NCBI GenBank assembly: GCA_038210495.1
Contig: JBBQWR010000012.1
Location: 52,536-116,535, forward strand
DNA: 64,000 bases
Direction of reading: 5' to 3'
DNA from: JBBQWR01 sp038210495
GTDB lineage: Bacteria; Planctomycetota; Planctomycetia; Pirellulales; DATAWG01
Under the pieces are notes generated by a model. The model was given only the letters and a program-made list of their open reading frames with translations. It had not been told where the DNA came from and made no database searches. Of the stretch, positions 43,321 through 53,016 are shown in pieces (the first letter of the stretch is position 1; each line of letters opens with the position of its first letter). A program made the translations under genes and the position numbers.

Positions 43321-43346
43321 GCCAGCCGAATTGAGTTCTTACGACT

Positions 43347-43384
43347 GTGGCCCTCGACTTGTTTCAGGGCCACGGTTTTGTTTT
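43347..43384 (+). terminator. Intrinsic terminator after the DUF1559 remnant
   Basis: An 8-bp perfect stem (GTGGCCCT/AGGGCCAC) with an 11-base loop and a tail GGTTTTGTTTT. It lies 27 bases after the remnant's stop, like the terminator after the intact gene at 55329. Confidence 0.8.
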
Positions 43385-43513
43385 CCGGGTACGTCTTGCG
43401 ACTCCGCCGCGTCGAATCGTAAGCGACTTCCTAGAAAAAACGTCGTAAGAAGATTTCAAAGTCGGATGCGTGGCACTTCTCGGTTGCCTACCCGCCCCCC
43501 GCCCCGATCCTTT

Positions 43514-43768
43514 TCACGCCGCTTTCTCGCCGCGAATCTGTTCTAGCGATTTACCGAGCCTCTTGCGGCCGGGTGGAGGCGCCAGCGTGGTGGTCGCGCC
43601 GGTCGATTTGGCCTGCTCTTCGATGGCCAGGCTTTGGCGAATGCTTGTGGCGAGATGCTCTCCCAAGTCTTCGCTCTCGCGCCGCTGACCTATTTCCGAA
43701 ATTGCGTCGGAAAAACCCAGCAAAACGGCCCGCCGCACCCCTTCGCGAATCCAAATGAAAAATCCCAT
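43514..43768 (-). CDS. Small hypothetical protein
   Basis: An 84-residue basic protein starting MGFFIWIREGVRRAVLLGFS. The first 25 residues are hydrophobic/basic, and the rest is charged with SEDLGEHLATSIRQSLAIEE. An AGAGGT site lies six bases before this ATG, which is why it was preferred to an upstream ATG. It matches no family known to me. Confidence 0.6.
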   Translation of the reverse strand: MGFFIWIREGVRRAVLLGFSDAISEIGQRRESEDLGEHLATSIRQSLAIEEQAKSTGATTTLAPPPGRKRLGKSLEQIRGEKAA

Positions 43769-43920
43769 GATGACCTCTGGCGGTTGAACGATTGAGTTTC
43801 CGACCCGCGGCGACACTCCGCTTCGCGCGCCGCTGCGAACTTAAGCGGGCGGAATAATAACCGCCGTGACAGCCCTCGAAAAGGGCAGATTCGGCGGGGC
43901 AGATTAAGCGATCTGGGCGT

Positions 43921-44742
43921 TTAGTCCATGCTCGCCAAGCCAAGCGTCTTCCGAAGAGCCGTCATCGTGATTTCGCCAACTTGTCGAGGCGGAATTTGCC
44001 AGATTTGCGGATTCATCATCTCCACCGAGACGGCGCCTGTGTAGTGGATCGACCTAAGATGGTCCACCAATGGCTGCTGCGGAATGTCGCCGTCGCCCGG
44101 CAGGACGCGATCGGCGTCGGTGGCCCATTCGCGGACGACTCCGGCCAGGTCGCAAACTTGCACATGAAAGAGATTCTCCGGCGTCAGGACGGCCAAATCT
44201 TCCGTCTTGCTCGGCCCGATGTGGAAGTGAAACAGATCGAGACACAACCCGAGCGCCGAATGGTTCAGATCGGCCACGAGCGCGGCCGCCGATAGAAGAT
44301 TGTTCGGAAAAGTCGCTCGCGATTGAAACTCCAGCGCCACTCGCACGCCATGCTGGCTCGCCTGCTCGGCCGCTTGCACGAGCGAAACGCGAATCCGCTC
44401 AAAATCCTGCTGGTTGAGCGGTCCCTCGATGTCGCCGGCCACCACCATCGTGCCGATCGCCAGTTCGCGGCATATCTCCAGCCGCCGACCAAACAGTTCC
44501 CAATGGACTCGGCGGGCGTCTCCTTGGCTAGTGAGCAGGCCGCCTTGAAAACTGGCGACCGGCGCGGCCATTTGATGGTCGGCCAGCAATGCTCGCGCGT
44601 CGTCGATCGTGTGCGATTCGAGATAGGCGTCGAGCTTGCCCCACCAAATTTCAATCGCGCCGCAATGACCGACCGCGAAATCCGCGACGTCCAGTTCGAA
44701 TGGCGAGTTGAGCGTGCAGACCTGGCTTATGGCGGGCAGCAT
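43921..44742 (-). CDS. Sugar phosphate isomerase/epimerase-like TIM-barrel protein
   Basis: A 273-residue cytoplasmic protein of the xylose isomerase-like superfamily. The expected metal-binding residues are present: VRVALEFQSRATF, LGLCLDLFHFHIG, LFHVQVCDLAG and GAVSVEMMNPQIW, with the final Glu (SVEMM) retained, unlike the paralogue at 33236. The substrate is unknown. It ends near 43921 after an isolated short gene and does not form an obvious operon. The upstream gap holds a large inverted repeat. Confidence 0.85.
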   Translation of the reverse strand: MLPAISQVCTLNSPFELDVADFAVGHCGAIEIWWGKLDAYLESHTIDDARALLADHQMAAPVASFQGGLLTSQGDARRVHWELFGRRLEICRELAIGTMVVAGDIEGPLNQQDFERIRVSLVQAAEQASQHGVRVALEFQSRATFPNNLLSAAALVADLNHSALGLCLDLFHFHIGPSKTEDLAVLTPENLFHVQVCDLAGVVREWATDADRVLPGDGDIPQQPLVDHLRSIHYTGAVSVEMMNPQIWQIPPRQVGEITMTALRKTLGLASMD

Positions 44743-44780
44743 GATGATCTTATGTTATGTCGACTGCCGTCAGTCGGTTT

Positions 44781-44869
44781 TCGGGCGCCACTGTCTGGCT
44801 TGTCCAGCAGTGCGGCCTGTGAGCACAGGTGAAAAAAGCACTGCTGGACAAGCCAGCAGTGGCGCCCGA
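44781..44869. repeat. Compound inverted repeat downstream of glyS
   Basis: Arms of 33 and 32 bases (44781-44813, 44838-44869) differ by one inserted base. Each arm itself folds (ACTGCTGG-ACAAG-CCAGCAGT). The 24-base centre contains the small hairpin CCTGTG-AG-CACAGG. It begins one base after the glyS stop, so it probably ends glyS transcription. The structure resembles multi-hairpin REP units. Confidence 0.75.
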
Positions 44870-44870
44870 C

Positions 44871-46484
<1,614 letters not shown>

Positions 46485-46488
46485 AATG

Positions 46489-46521
46489 GCGAGCGGGGGG
46501 CGTCAGCCCCCTGTCCTGCGG
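46489..46521 (+). repeat. Dispersed REP-like element, family A
   Basis: Thirty-one of 33 positions match the unit at 14029-14061 (GCGAGCGGGGGGCGT then CAGCCCCCTGTCCTG). It lies just upstream of the glyS start codon. Confidence 0.7.
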
Positions 46522-46576
46522 TTAAAATCACCAATTCGCAACAAGCTCAAAACAGATTCAGCGCACGATCGACGGT

Positions 46577-47359
46577 CTATGTCGATCGCGCCGAAATCCG
46601 CCAAGCCACCAAATCCAACTCCGGCACAACATCCAAGGCATCGAGTTCCGCACAATCGACAATATCCCGCTCCAAACCAAGGCGGATCAAATTCCGGCCG
46701 CCTTGCGTATCTCGCAGAGTTTCAGCGAGCGCAAGCCGGGCTTTAGTCAGATCGCCCATTGCGGCGCCCATCGCATTCCGCCAGCTTTCGCGCGCGATGC
46801 GAGCTTGATCGTTTTGTTTCGATTCGTCAACAGCGCCGCTCGCGACCAGCCGATCGACAATCGCTCCGGCACAAAGGACATCTTCCCGCGTTATTTTGCC
46901 TTTCGTGCCGGCGCAAACCAAATGGCACGACCCGCCGAACTGCGCGACGGCCTCGCAGACGGCCGTCAGATTGACGAACGAGCCGATCAAGACGCGCGAA
47001 GCGGAGCGGCAAGAATTCATCGCCCGAGTACCGTTCGTGGTGGTGAAGACGATCGTCCGGCCGCGCACTACCTCAGGCTGATACTCGCTCGGCGAATTGC
47101 CCAAATCAAAACCTTCAATTCGTACTCCCTCGCGTTCGCCACCAAGCAGCGTCCGCGATCCCGTCGCGGCCAGCGCCGCAGTTCTCGCGCGGGCTTCATC
47201 AACCTCCAGACATGGAATAATGTCCTTCGCGCCGGCGGCGAGAGCCTGGCTGATCGTCGACGACGCGCGGAGCAAGTCGATAACGATTGCGATCCCACCG
47301 CCCAGATCGCTCGGGTCGAGCATAGTCGGCAGAAAAAATGCGTTGATCTCGGCGAGCAT
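46577..47359 (-). CDS. comB: 2-phosphosulfolactate phosphatase family protein (ComB-like)
   Basis: A 260-residue cytoplasmic protein. ComB proteins hydrolyse phosphosulfolactate in coenzyme M synthesis in methanogens; bacterial homologues often have unknown physiological substrates. Signature pieces are IAIVIDLLRASSTISQALAA, GGEREGVRIEGFDLGNSPSE, IVFTTTNGTRAMNSCRSA, IGSFVNLTAVCEAVAQ and EDVLCAGAIVDRLV. The start (MLAEINAFFLPTMLDPSD) was chosen because family members begin there. It is divergent from the menaquinone operon and has no coenzyme M genes around it. Confidence 0.88.
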   Translation of the reverse strand: MLAEINAFFLPTMLDPSDLGGGIAIVIDLLRASSTISQALAAGAKDIIPCLEVDEARARTAALAATGSRTLLGGEREGVRIEGFDLGNSPSEYQPEVVRGRTIVFTTTNGTRAMNSCRSASRVLIGSFVNLTAVCEAVAQFGGSCHLVCAGTKGKITREDVLCAGAIVDRLVASGAVDESKQNDQARIARESWRNAMGAAMGDLTKARLALAETLRDTQGGRNLIRLGLERDIVDCAELDALDVVPELDLVAWRISARST

Positions 47360-47630
47360 GGGAGGCAAACGGGGAGCGTGAAGCGGCGCAAAGCGTTCGA
47401 AGATTCTGATGATAGGCGACCGAGCCAGCGCACGAAATGGGGTCAATCACTTCGCTGCCTGTTCTTCGCCTGCCCCTTTGAGGAGAACGCTAATCGGCAC
47501 TAATCTTCACTAATCGTGCATTAGCGCGGATTAGTGGAGATAAGTGTTCCAGTCCATCCTTGCGCCATCTGCCCCCGCCACGATCCTCGCTCCTCTCGCC
47601 CCCCGCCACGTCCCCGCTTACAATCCTCGC

Positions 47631-49106
47631 ATGGCCTACCGCGCGTTGATCGATTTCATCGACGAACTTGAGCAAGCCGGCGAGTTGACGCGCATCGGCG
47701 TCGAGGTCGATCCGGATTTGGAGCTCGCTGAGATTGCCGGCCGAATGGCGAATATCGGTGGACCGGCGCTATTGTTTCAAAATGTGATTGGCTGCCGCTC
47801 GGCGATCGCCGCCAATTTGCTCGCGACCGAGTCGCGCATGTGCCGCGCGCTCGGCGTTAAGACGATCGACGAAATTACTCAGCGAGTTCGCGATTCTTTG
47901 ACCGGCCAAGCCTCCGGTAGTTGGATGGACCGATTGAAATGGACGAGCGGCGCCGCCTCGGCCGACAGGTGGCAACCGCGGATCGTTAAGAGCGGCGCCT
48001 GCCAGCAGGTGGTCCGGCATGGAACCGATGTCGATCTGACGACCGGCGCCTTCTTGCGGAGTTGGCCGGGTGAAGCCTCGAGATTCAATCGAACGGGCTT
48101 GATTTTCGCGGTCGATCCCGAGACGAGCGAGCGCAACGTCGACCGCTGCGATTTGCAGCTCATCGACCGTAGCCGGTTGGCCGTGTTGATGTCGCCGCGG
48201 CAATCAGTTGCCCGAATGCTTACGGCCTATCGAGAGCGACAGCAGCGGATGCCGCTGGCGATCGTGCTGGGGGGCGATCCGGCCTATAGCCTGTTGGCCA
48301 TCGATGCACTAAGAACGGCGATCGATCCACTCTCCTTGGCCGGTCTGTTGCGCGATCAAGCCGTCGAGCTCGTCAAATGCCGGAGTATGGACTTAGGCGT
48401 ACCCGCGGACGCCGACGTCGTATTCGAAGGCTTTGTCGATCCCACTGAGCCTTGGATCGACGCGGGCCCGGTCGGTTCTGCAAACGGATTTTATAGCGTG
48501 CCGCGGTCGTCGCCGGTGATGAACTGCGTTACGATGACCGAGCGGACGAGCTTGATCTGTCAGGTCGCCGTGGGTGGTCATTCAGTCGGCGAGCAGGCGG
48601 TCTTGCAGCGGATCGCCAGCCGCATTCTATTGCCGCTCGTTCAGTCGGTGGCGCCGGATGTCAGCGATTTCGCTCAGCCGTCGCTTGGCGGCCCGCACTC
48701 GTTCCTTTTCGCGTCGATCCGCAAAACGTATTCTGGTCAGGCACATCGAGTGGCCAACGCCCTGCTCGGCTGGGCGCCCTTAATGGCAACGAAATTTATC
48801 GTGGTTGTCGATGATGACATTAACGTGCATGACACGTCGGCTGTTTGGGCGCGGGCGGGGGCGCATGTTCATCCACCCCGAGACATAGTCGTGCAGGCGG
48901 GTCCTGGCGATCCGGCCGACCACGCCGCAATCGCGGCCGGACTAGGCCAGTCGGTCGCGATCGACGCGACGGCGAAACTGGCCGACGAGCATCCCCGTCC
49001 CTGGCCGCCACCGTTAATCGCGTCGGCGGCGACCCGCGAGCTGGTCGATAGCCGCTGGCGGCAATACGGCCTGCCTCCATTCCAAGCTGGGGGCCGACAG
49101 TTATAA
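47631..49106 (+). CDS. ubiD: UbiD-family decarboxylase (menaquinone pathway, MqnL-type)
   Basis: A 491-residue UbiD-type decarboxylase needing the prenylated flavin made by its UbiX partner. It starts MAYRALIDFIDELEQAGELT. Then come ESRMCRALGVKTIDEITQRV, RFNRTGLIFAVDPETSERNV with the following DRSRLAVLMSPR, AIVLGGDPAY, GFVDPTEPWIDAGPVGS and FIVVVDDDINVHDTSAVWAR. Length and motifs fit the family. It heads the operon ubiD-menG-ubiX-ubiA-mqnE, so it likely removes the carboxyl group of the naphthoquinone acid in the futalosine route. Assignment to that step is inferred from context. Confidence 0.92.
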   Translation: MAYRALIDFIDELEQAGELTRIGVEVDPDLELAEIAGRMANIGGPALLFQNVIGCRSAIAANLLATESRMCRALGVKTIDEITQRVRDSLTGQASGSWMDRLKWTSGAASADRWQPRIVKSGACQQVVRHGTDVDLTTGAFLRSWPGEASRFNRTGLIFAVDPETSERNVDRCDLQLIDRSRLAVLMSPRQSVARMLTAYRERQQRMPLAIVLGGDPAYSLLAIDALRTAIDPLSLAGLLRDQAVELVKCRSMDLGVPADADVVFEGFVDPTEPWIDAGPVGSANGFYSVPRSSPVMNCVTMTERTSLICQVAVGGHSVGEQAVLQRIASRILLPLVQSVAPDVSDFAQPSLGGPHSFLFASIRKTYSGQAHRVANALLGWAPLMATKFIVVVDDDINVHDTSAVWARAGAHVHPPRDIVVQAGPGDPADHAAIAAGLGQSVAIDATAKLADEHPRPWPPPLIASAATRELVDSRWRQYGLPPFQAGGRQL

Positions 49107-49160
49107 ATCCCTAGCTCGTGCGGTTATTGCAGTGAAGACGGGCGCCTGGGCCGAAGGCGG

Positions 49161-49199
49161 GGCGCCTGGGGCTGGAGGTGCTTCGCCTAAGCCCCGGAA
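49161..49199 (+). repeat. Dispersed repeat, family B
   Basis: Reads GGCGCCTGGGGCTGGAGGTG, then CTTCGCCTAAGCCCCGGAA. It is nearly identical to 32618-32657 and, inverted, to 28094-28124. It sits between ubiD and menG within the operon. Confidence 0.65.
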
Positions 49200-49248
49200 G
49201 TGGTCGGCTCAATCAACATTTTCCCTCGATACAAAATCACACCCGCCG

Positions 49249-49959
49249 ATGATCGTCGACAAGTCCGAAATCCGTGTCCGCCAGATGTTCGGTGAAATCG
49301 CCGGTCGGTACGATTTTTTGAATCATTTATTATCGCTCAACATCGACCGCTATTGGCGCTGGCAGACCGTGCGCCGCGTCCCGCCGCAGGGCATGGCGCC
49401 GGTCTTGGATCTCTGCACCGGCACGGGCGACTTGGCTTTGGCTTATTGGAACCGATCGGGCGGAACGATTCCCATCGTGGCGGCCGATTTCTGTCCGGAG
49501 ATGCTGGAAATTGGCCGCCAAAAAGGAATTCGCGCCGGCGCCAGCGACCAAGTGACATTCGTTGAAGCTGACGCTCAGCATTTGCCGTTCGAAAACGACC
49601 GGTTTCAAATCGTGTCGGTTGCGTTCGGATTGCGAAATGTCGCGGACACCGACCGTGGACTCGAGGAAATGGTTCGTGTGTGCATGCCTGGAGGCCGAGT
49701 CGCGGTGCTCGAATTTTCGCTCCCCACGCATCGGCCGCTGAGAGGACTATATCGCTGGTATTTCAGTAACGTGCTGCCCCGGATCGGACAAGCCCTGAGC
49801 CGAAATCGTTGGAGCGCGTACAGCTATTTGCCGGCCAGTGTCGGCGAATTTCCCAGCGGCGAAAAGCTGGCCGAGCGAATGCGGGGGGCCGGATTGAAAG
49901 ACGTGCGATTTACGCCGCTGACGTTTGGCGTCGCGACCTTGTACGTCGGGATCAAGTGA
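49249..49959 (+). CDS. menG: Demethylmenaquinone methyltransferase (UbiE/MenG)
   Basis: A 236-residue SAM-dependent C-methyltransferase catalysing the last step of menaquinone synthesis. Landmarks: VRQMFGEIAGRYDFLNHLLS, the SAM-binding VLDLCTGTGDLALAYW, QVTFVEADAQHLPFENDRF, SVAFGLRNVADTDRGLEEMV, VLEFSLPTHRPL, the late YSYLPASVGEFPSGEKLAER, and LTFGVATLYVGIK at the end. The ATG at MIVDKSEIRVRQ is used; 39 open codons upstream encode repeat-like residues. It lies second in the operon, 143 bp after ubiD and 4 bp before ubiX. Confidence 0.93.
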   Translation: MIVDKSEIRVRQMFGEIAGRYDFLNHLLSLNIDRYWRWQTVRRVPPQGMAPVLDLCTGTGDLALAYWNRSGGTIPIVAADFCPEMLEIGRQKGIRAGASDQVTFVEADAQHLPFENDRFQIVSVAFGLRNVADTDRGLEEMVRVCMPGGRVAVLEFSLPTHRPLRGLYRWYFSNVLPRIGQALSRNRWSAYSYLPASVGEFPSGEKLAERMRGAGLKDVRFTPLTFGVATLYVGIK

Positions 49960-49963
49960 ATCG

Positions 49964-50566
49964 ATGAACATTGTGCTCGCCATCACCGGCGCCAGCGGCG
50001 CGGCTTATGCCGTTCGTCTGCTCGACGTGCTGCTCTCGGCGGGGCAAAACGTGATGCTCACGATCAGCCCGTCCGGGCAAGCCGTGCTTAAAGAAGAACT
50101 CGGAATCGCAATCGACTTGAAATCGATTAGCGCGGCCGATCTTTTGGGCAAACCGGGTCGCAAGCCCGACGGCCAAACACAGCTACAGTATTTTCACTTC
50201 CAAGACCTGATGGCCCCGATCGCCAGCGGATCGTTCTTAACCGATGGAATGGTCGTTTGCCCCTGTTCCGGAAGCACGCTGGGAGCGATCAGCCATTCGA
50301 TGGGCTCGAATTTGATTCATCGTGCGGCGGAAGTGCATCTCAAAGAGCGGCGGAAGTTAATCCTCGTGCCGCGCGAGACTCCCCTTTCATTGCCGCAACT
50401 GGACAACATGAAACGGGCCGCCGAAGCAGGCGCCATCATACTCCCGGCCAGTCCCGGTTTTTATCACGGCGCGAAGACGCTCTCGGATTTAGTCGATTTC
50501 GTCGTCGCTCGAATTTGCGATCAGTTAGGAGTGGAGCACAATTTAATCCGCCGCTGGGGGCAGTAG
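49964..50566 (+). CDS. ubiX: UbiX-family flavin prenyltransferase (MqnM-type)
   Basis: A 200-residue enzyme that prenylates FMN to give the cofactor of UbiD. Signatures: NIVLAITGASGAAYAVRLLD, ISPSGQAVLKEELG, CPCSGSTLGAISHSMGSNLI, LILVPRETPLSLPQLDNMKR and ASPGFYHGAKTLSDLVDFVV. The start codon follows the menG stop by four bases, so translation is coupled. UbiX next to UbiD in one operon is the standard functional pairing. Confidence 0.94.
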   Translation: MNIVLAITGASGAAYAVRLLDVLLSAGQNVMLTISPSGQAVLKEELGIAIDLKSISAADLLGKPGRKPDGQTQLQYFHFQDLMAPIASGSFLTDGMVVCPCSGSTLGAISHSMGSNLIHRAAEVHLKERRKLILVPRETPLSLPQLDNMKRAAEAGAIILPASPGFYHGAKTLSDLVDFVVARICDQLGVEHNLIRRWGQ

Positions 50567-50650
50567 GTCAGGCGCCCCGTTCCTGACAGGTGCGATTCCA
50601 AACTAATGCGTTGACGTACCCAAACTGTCAGGCACAGAGTGCCTGACCTA
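50564..50650. repeat. Interrupted inverted repeat between ubiX and ubiA
   Basis: TAGGTCAGGC (50564-50573) pairs with GCCTGACCTA (50641-50650). Inside are CCTGACAG and its complement CTGTCAGG. The right side also folds on itself as GTCAGGCAC-AGA-GTGCCTGAC. It overlaps the ubiX stop and sits inside an operon, so it may modulate expression rather than end it. It has the look of a REP-type unit. Confidence 0.65.
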
Positions 50651-50670
50651 CAACCAACACGCTCCCATCC

Positions 50671-51582
50671 ATGTTCGATCGCATCCGCCGCATTTTGGAG
50701 ATGATTCGGTTCAGCCATACGCTGTTCGCGCTTCCATTTGCACTGTTGGCGGCGGTGATGGCTTGGACTAAGAATCAACACGAGTCGCCGCCGATCGCTT
50801 GGCGATTGGCCGAGCTTTGGGGAATTTTGATCTGCATGGTCGCCGCTCGGAGCGCCGCGATGGCCTTCAACCGATTGGCGGACGCCCGAATCGACGCGGC
50901 CAATCCGCGGACTGCCTTGCGGCATATTCCGGCCGGGTCGCTTGGCCGAGGCGCCGTGGTCATCTTCGCGGCCATCTGCTCTACGGCGTTCATCGCCGGC
51001 ACGCTTCTGTTTCTGCCGAATCGGTTGCCGCTGCTGTTGAGCGTCCCCGTGTTGCTGTTTTTGCTGGCTTATAGCTACACGAAACGCTTCACGTCCCTCT
51101 CGCATTTTTGGCTGGGCCTATCGCTCATGTTGGCCCCCGTCTCGGCCTGGATCGCGATCCGCGGGCAGTTCGTCATCGCCCATCTCTCCGATCTGGCGCC
51201 GGCTGTCGTGCTCGGCGGAGCGGTGATGCTCTGGGTCGCTGGATTCGATATCATCTACGCCTGCCAGGACGCGGATTTCGATCGCTCGCATGGTCTGCAC
51301 AGCGTGCCGGCCGGCTGGGGCGTGCGGGCGGCACTGCGTTTGGCGGCGATGTGCCATGCCGGGATGATCTGCCTGCTGACCGCGCTGCCACTGGTCTATA
51401 ATCGATTCGGCTGGTTCTATTGGACCGGCGCCACGGCCGTGGCGGGGTTATTGGTCTACGAACACCGGCTGGTCCGCCCCGACGATTTGACTCGCGTAAA
51501 TCAGGCCTTTTTCAACGTCAACGCCGTCGTCAGCATCGGTCTCTTGTTTGTCGGAATGATCGACCTGGCGATTCATAAATAG
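50671..51582 (+). CDS. ubiA: UbiA-family prenyltransferase (MqnP/MenA-like)
   Basis: A 303-residue membrane enzyme that attaches the polyprenyl tail to the naphthoquinone ring. Both Asp-rich metal motifs are visible: MAFNRLADARIDAANPRTAL (N-x3-D-x3-D) and IIYACQDADFDRSHGLHSVP (D-x3-D). Seven or more hydrophobic helices surround them. It follows ubiX by about 105 bp, across a palindrome, and precedes mqnE by 25 bp. The futalosine-route assignment (MqnP) is from the mqnE linkage. Confidence 0.92.
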   Translation: MFDRIRRILEMIRFSHTLFALPFALLAAVMAWTKNQHESPPIAWRLAELWGILICMVAARSAAMAFNRLADARIDAANPRTALRHIPAGSLGRGAVVIFAAICSTAFIAGTLLFLPNRLPLLLSVPVLLFLLAYSYTKRFTSLSHFWLGLSLMLAPVSAWIAIRGQFVIAHLSDLAPAVVLGGAVMLWVAGFDIIYACQDADFDRSHGLHSVPAGWGVRAALRLAAMCHAGMICLLTALPLVYNRFGWFYWTGATAVAGLLVYEHRLVRPDDLTRVNQAFFNVNAVVSIGLLFVGMIDLAIHK

Positions 51583-51607
51583 ATAACACTCACACACCAA
51601 ATTTCTC

Positions 51608-52738
51608 ATGATCCGATCCATTTCTCCGTCGCTCCAAGAGATTCGCGCCAAAATCGAGGCCGGCGAGCGACTGACGCTCGACGACGGGCTACTGCTTTAT
51701 CAGCCCGAGGTTCATCTGAACGAGCTTGGCGAGCTGGCCAACTTGGTCCGCGAGCGGAAAAACGGCAATCTTGCCTACTACAATATCAACACGCACCTCA
51801 ATGCCACGAATGTCTGCGTGTATCGCTGCGTGTTCTGCGCGTTCCGCTCCGATCTCCGCGACCCAAAAGGCTATCGGATGAGCGATGAGCAAATTGTGGC
51901 GCGAGGCCAGGAAGCCGTCGACGCCGGCGCCACCGAGATGCACATCGTCGGCGGGCTGCACCATCAGATGAAGTACGAGTGGTATCTGAATCTCGTGCGA
52001 GTTCTGCACGACGGCTTTCCGAGACTGCACCTCAAGGCTTGGACGGCCGTGGAGTTGCACTGGTTCACCCACCTGACCGGCCGACCTATCCGCGACATCT
52101 TGGTCGAACTGCGCGAGGCGGGCCTAGGCAGCCTACCCGGCGGCGGCGCTGAAATTTTTCATCCCGAAATCCGCGATCAAATTTGCGAGCACAAATCCGA
52201 CGCCGGCCGCTGGCTGGACATCCATCGGACGGCCCACCAACTTGGTTTGCGGTCAAACGCCACGATGCTCTACGGGCATTTAGAAACCGCCTACCACCGG
52301 GTCGACCATCTAGTGAGACTGCGAGAACTTCAAGACGAGACGGGCGGTTTTCAGACCTTCATCCCCTTGGCGTTCCATCCCGACAACACGGGGCTCAGCC
52401 ATATCAAAAAACCCTCGGTGCTCATGGACCTGCGGACGATGGCCGTCAGCCGGCTAATGCTCGACAATTTCGCTCACGTGAAGGCCTATTGGATCATGCT
52501 CGGAATCGGCACGGCCCAAACGGCGCTCGCTTACGGGGCCGACGACCTGGACGGGACGGTGCGGCACGAGTTGATCTATCACGACGCCGGCGCCAAAACG
52601 CCGGAAATTCTGTCGGTCGACGAAATCCGACGCCTCATTGTCGAAGCGGGCCGCGAGCCCGTCGAACGCGACACGCTCTATCACCGGGTCCACCGCGACG
52701 GCGCCGATTGGACTGCCGGGCAATTAATAGCCACATAG
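51608..52738 (+). CDS. mqnE: Aminofutalosine synthase MqnE (radical SAM)
   Basis: A 376-residue radical SAM enzyme that joins the chorismate-derived enolpyruvyl unit to adenosine to form aminofutalosine. The [4Fe-4S]-binding Cys are at 70, 74 and 77 in CVYRCVFCAFRSD. Further features: EQIVARGQEAVDAGATEMHI, GGLHHQMKYEWYLNLVRVLH, LGSLPGGGAEIFHPEIRDQI, TMLYGHLETAYHRVDHLVRL and FIPLAFHPDNTGLSH. It closes the menaquinone operon. mqnA, mqnC, mqnD and the nucleosidase are not in this window and must lie elsewhere. Confidence 0.94.
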   Translation: MIRSISPSLQEIRAKIEAGERLTLDDGLLLYQPEVHLNELGELANLVRERKNGNLAYYNINTHLNATNVCVYRCVFCAFRSDLRDPKGYRMSDEQIVARGQEAVDAGATEMHIVGGLHHQMKYEWYLNLVRVLHDGFPRLHLKAWTAVELHWFTHLTGRPIRDILVELREAGLGSLPGGGAEIFHPEIRDQICEHKSDAGRWLDIHRTAHQLGLRSNATMLYGHLETAYHRVDHLVRLRELQDETGGFQTFIPLAFHPDNTGLSHIKKPSVLMDLRTMAVSRLMLDNFAHVKAYWIMLGIGTAQTALAYGADDLDGTVRHELIYHDAGAKTPEILSVDEIRRLIVEAGREPVERDTLYHRVHRDGADWTAGQLIAT

Positions 52739-53016
52739 CCACATAGCCACGGCAGCCTGCTACGCCGCATTGCCTGTCGCGGTAATCGTTCTCGAGCCGG
52801 TGATTGATTGCACATGGGCGATCATTGGCCTGTCGCGCCGTCCGAACTGCTCCGGCGATGACAAGCCGCGAACGGCCCGATCGAATGCCACGGGTATGAA
52901 CGCTTGCTCCATCGCCGCCCGCTATTTCGAAACCGTTGACGTTCCCGTTCTCGCCCGCTCTTGGTATCCTTCCACCCCATTCTCACATTAGTCGAGACTC
53001 AAACCGGGTACGGCCG

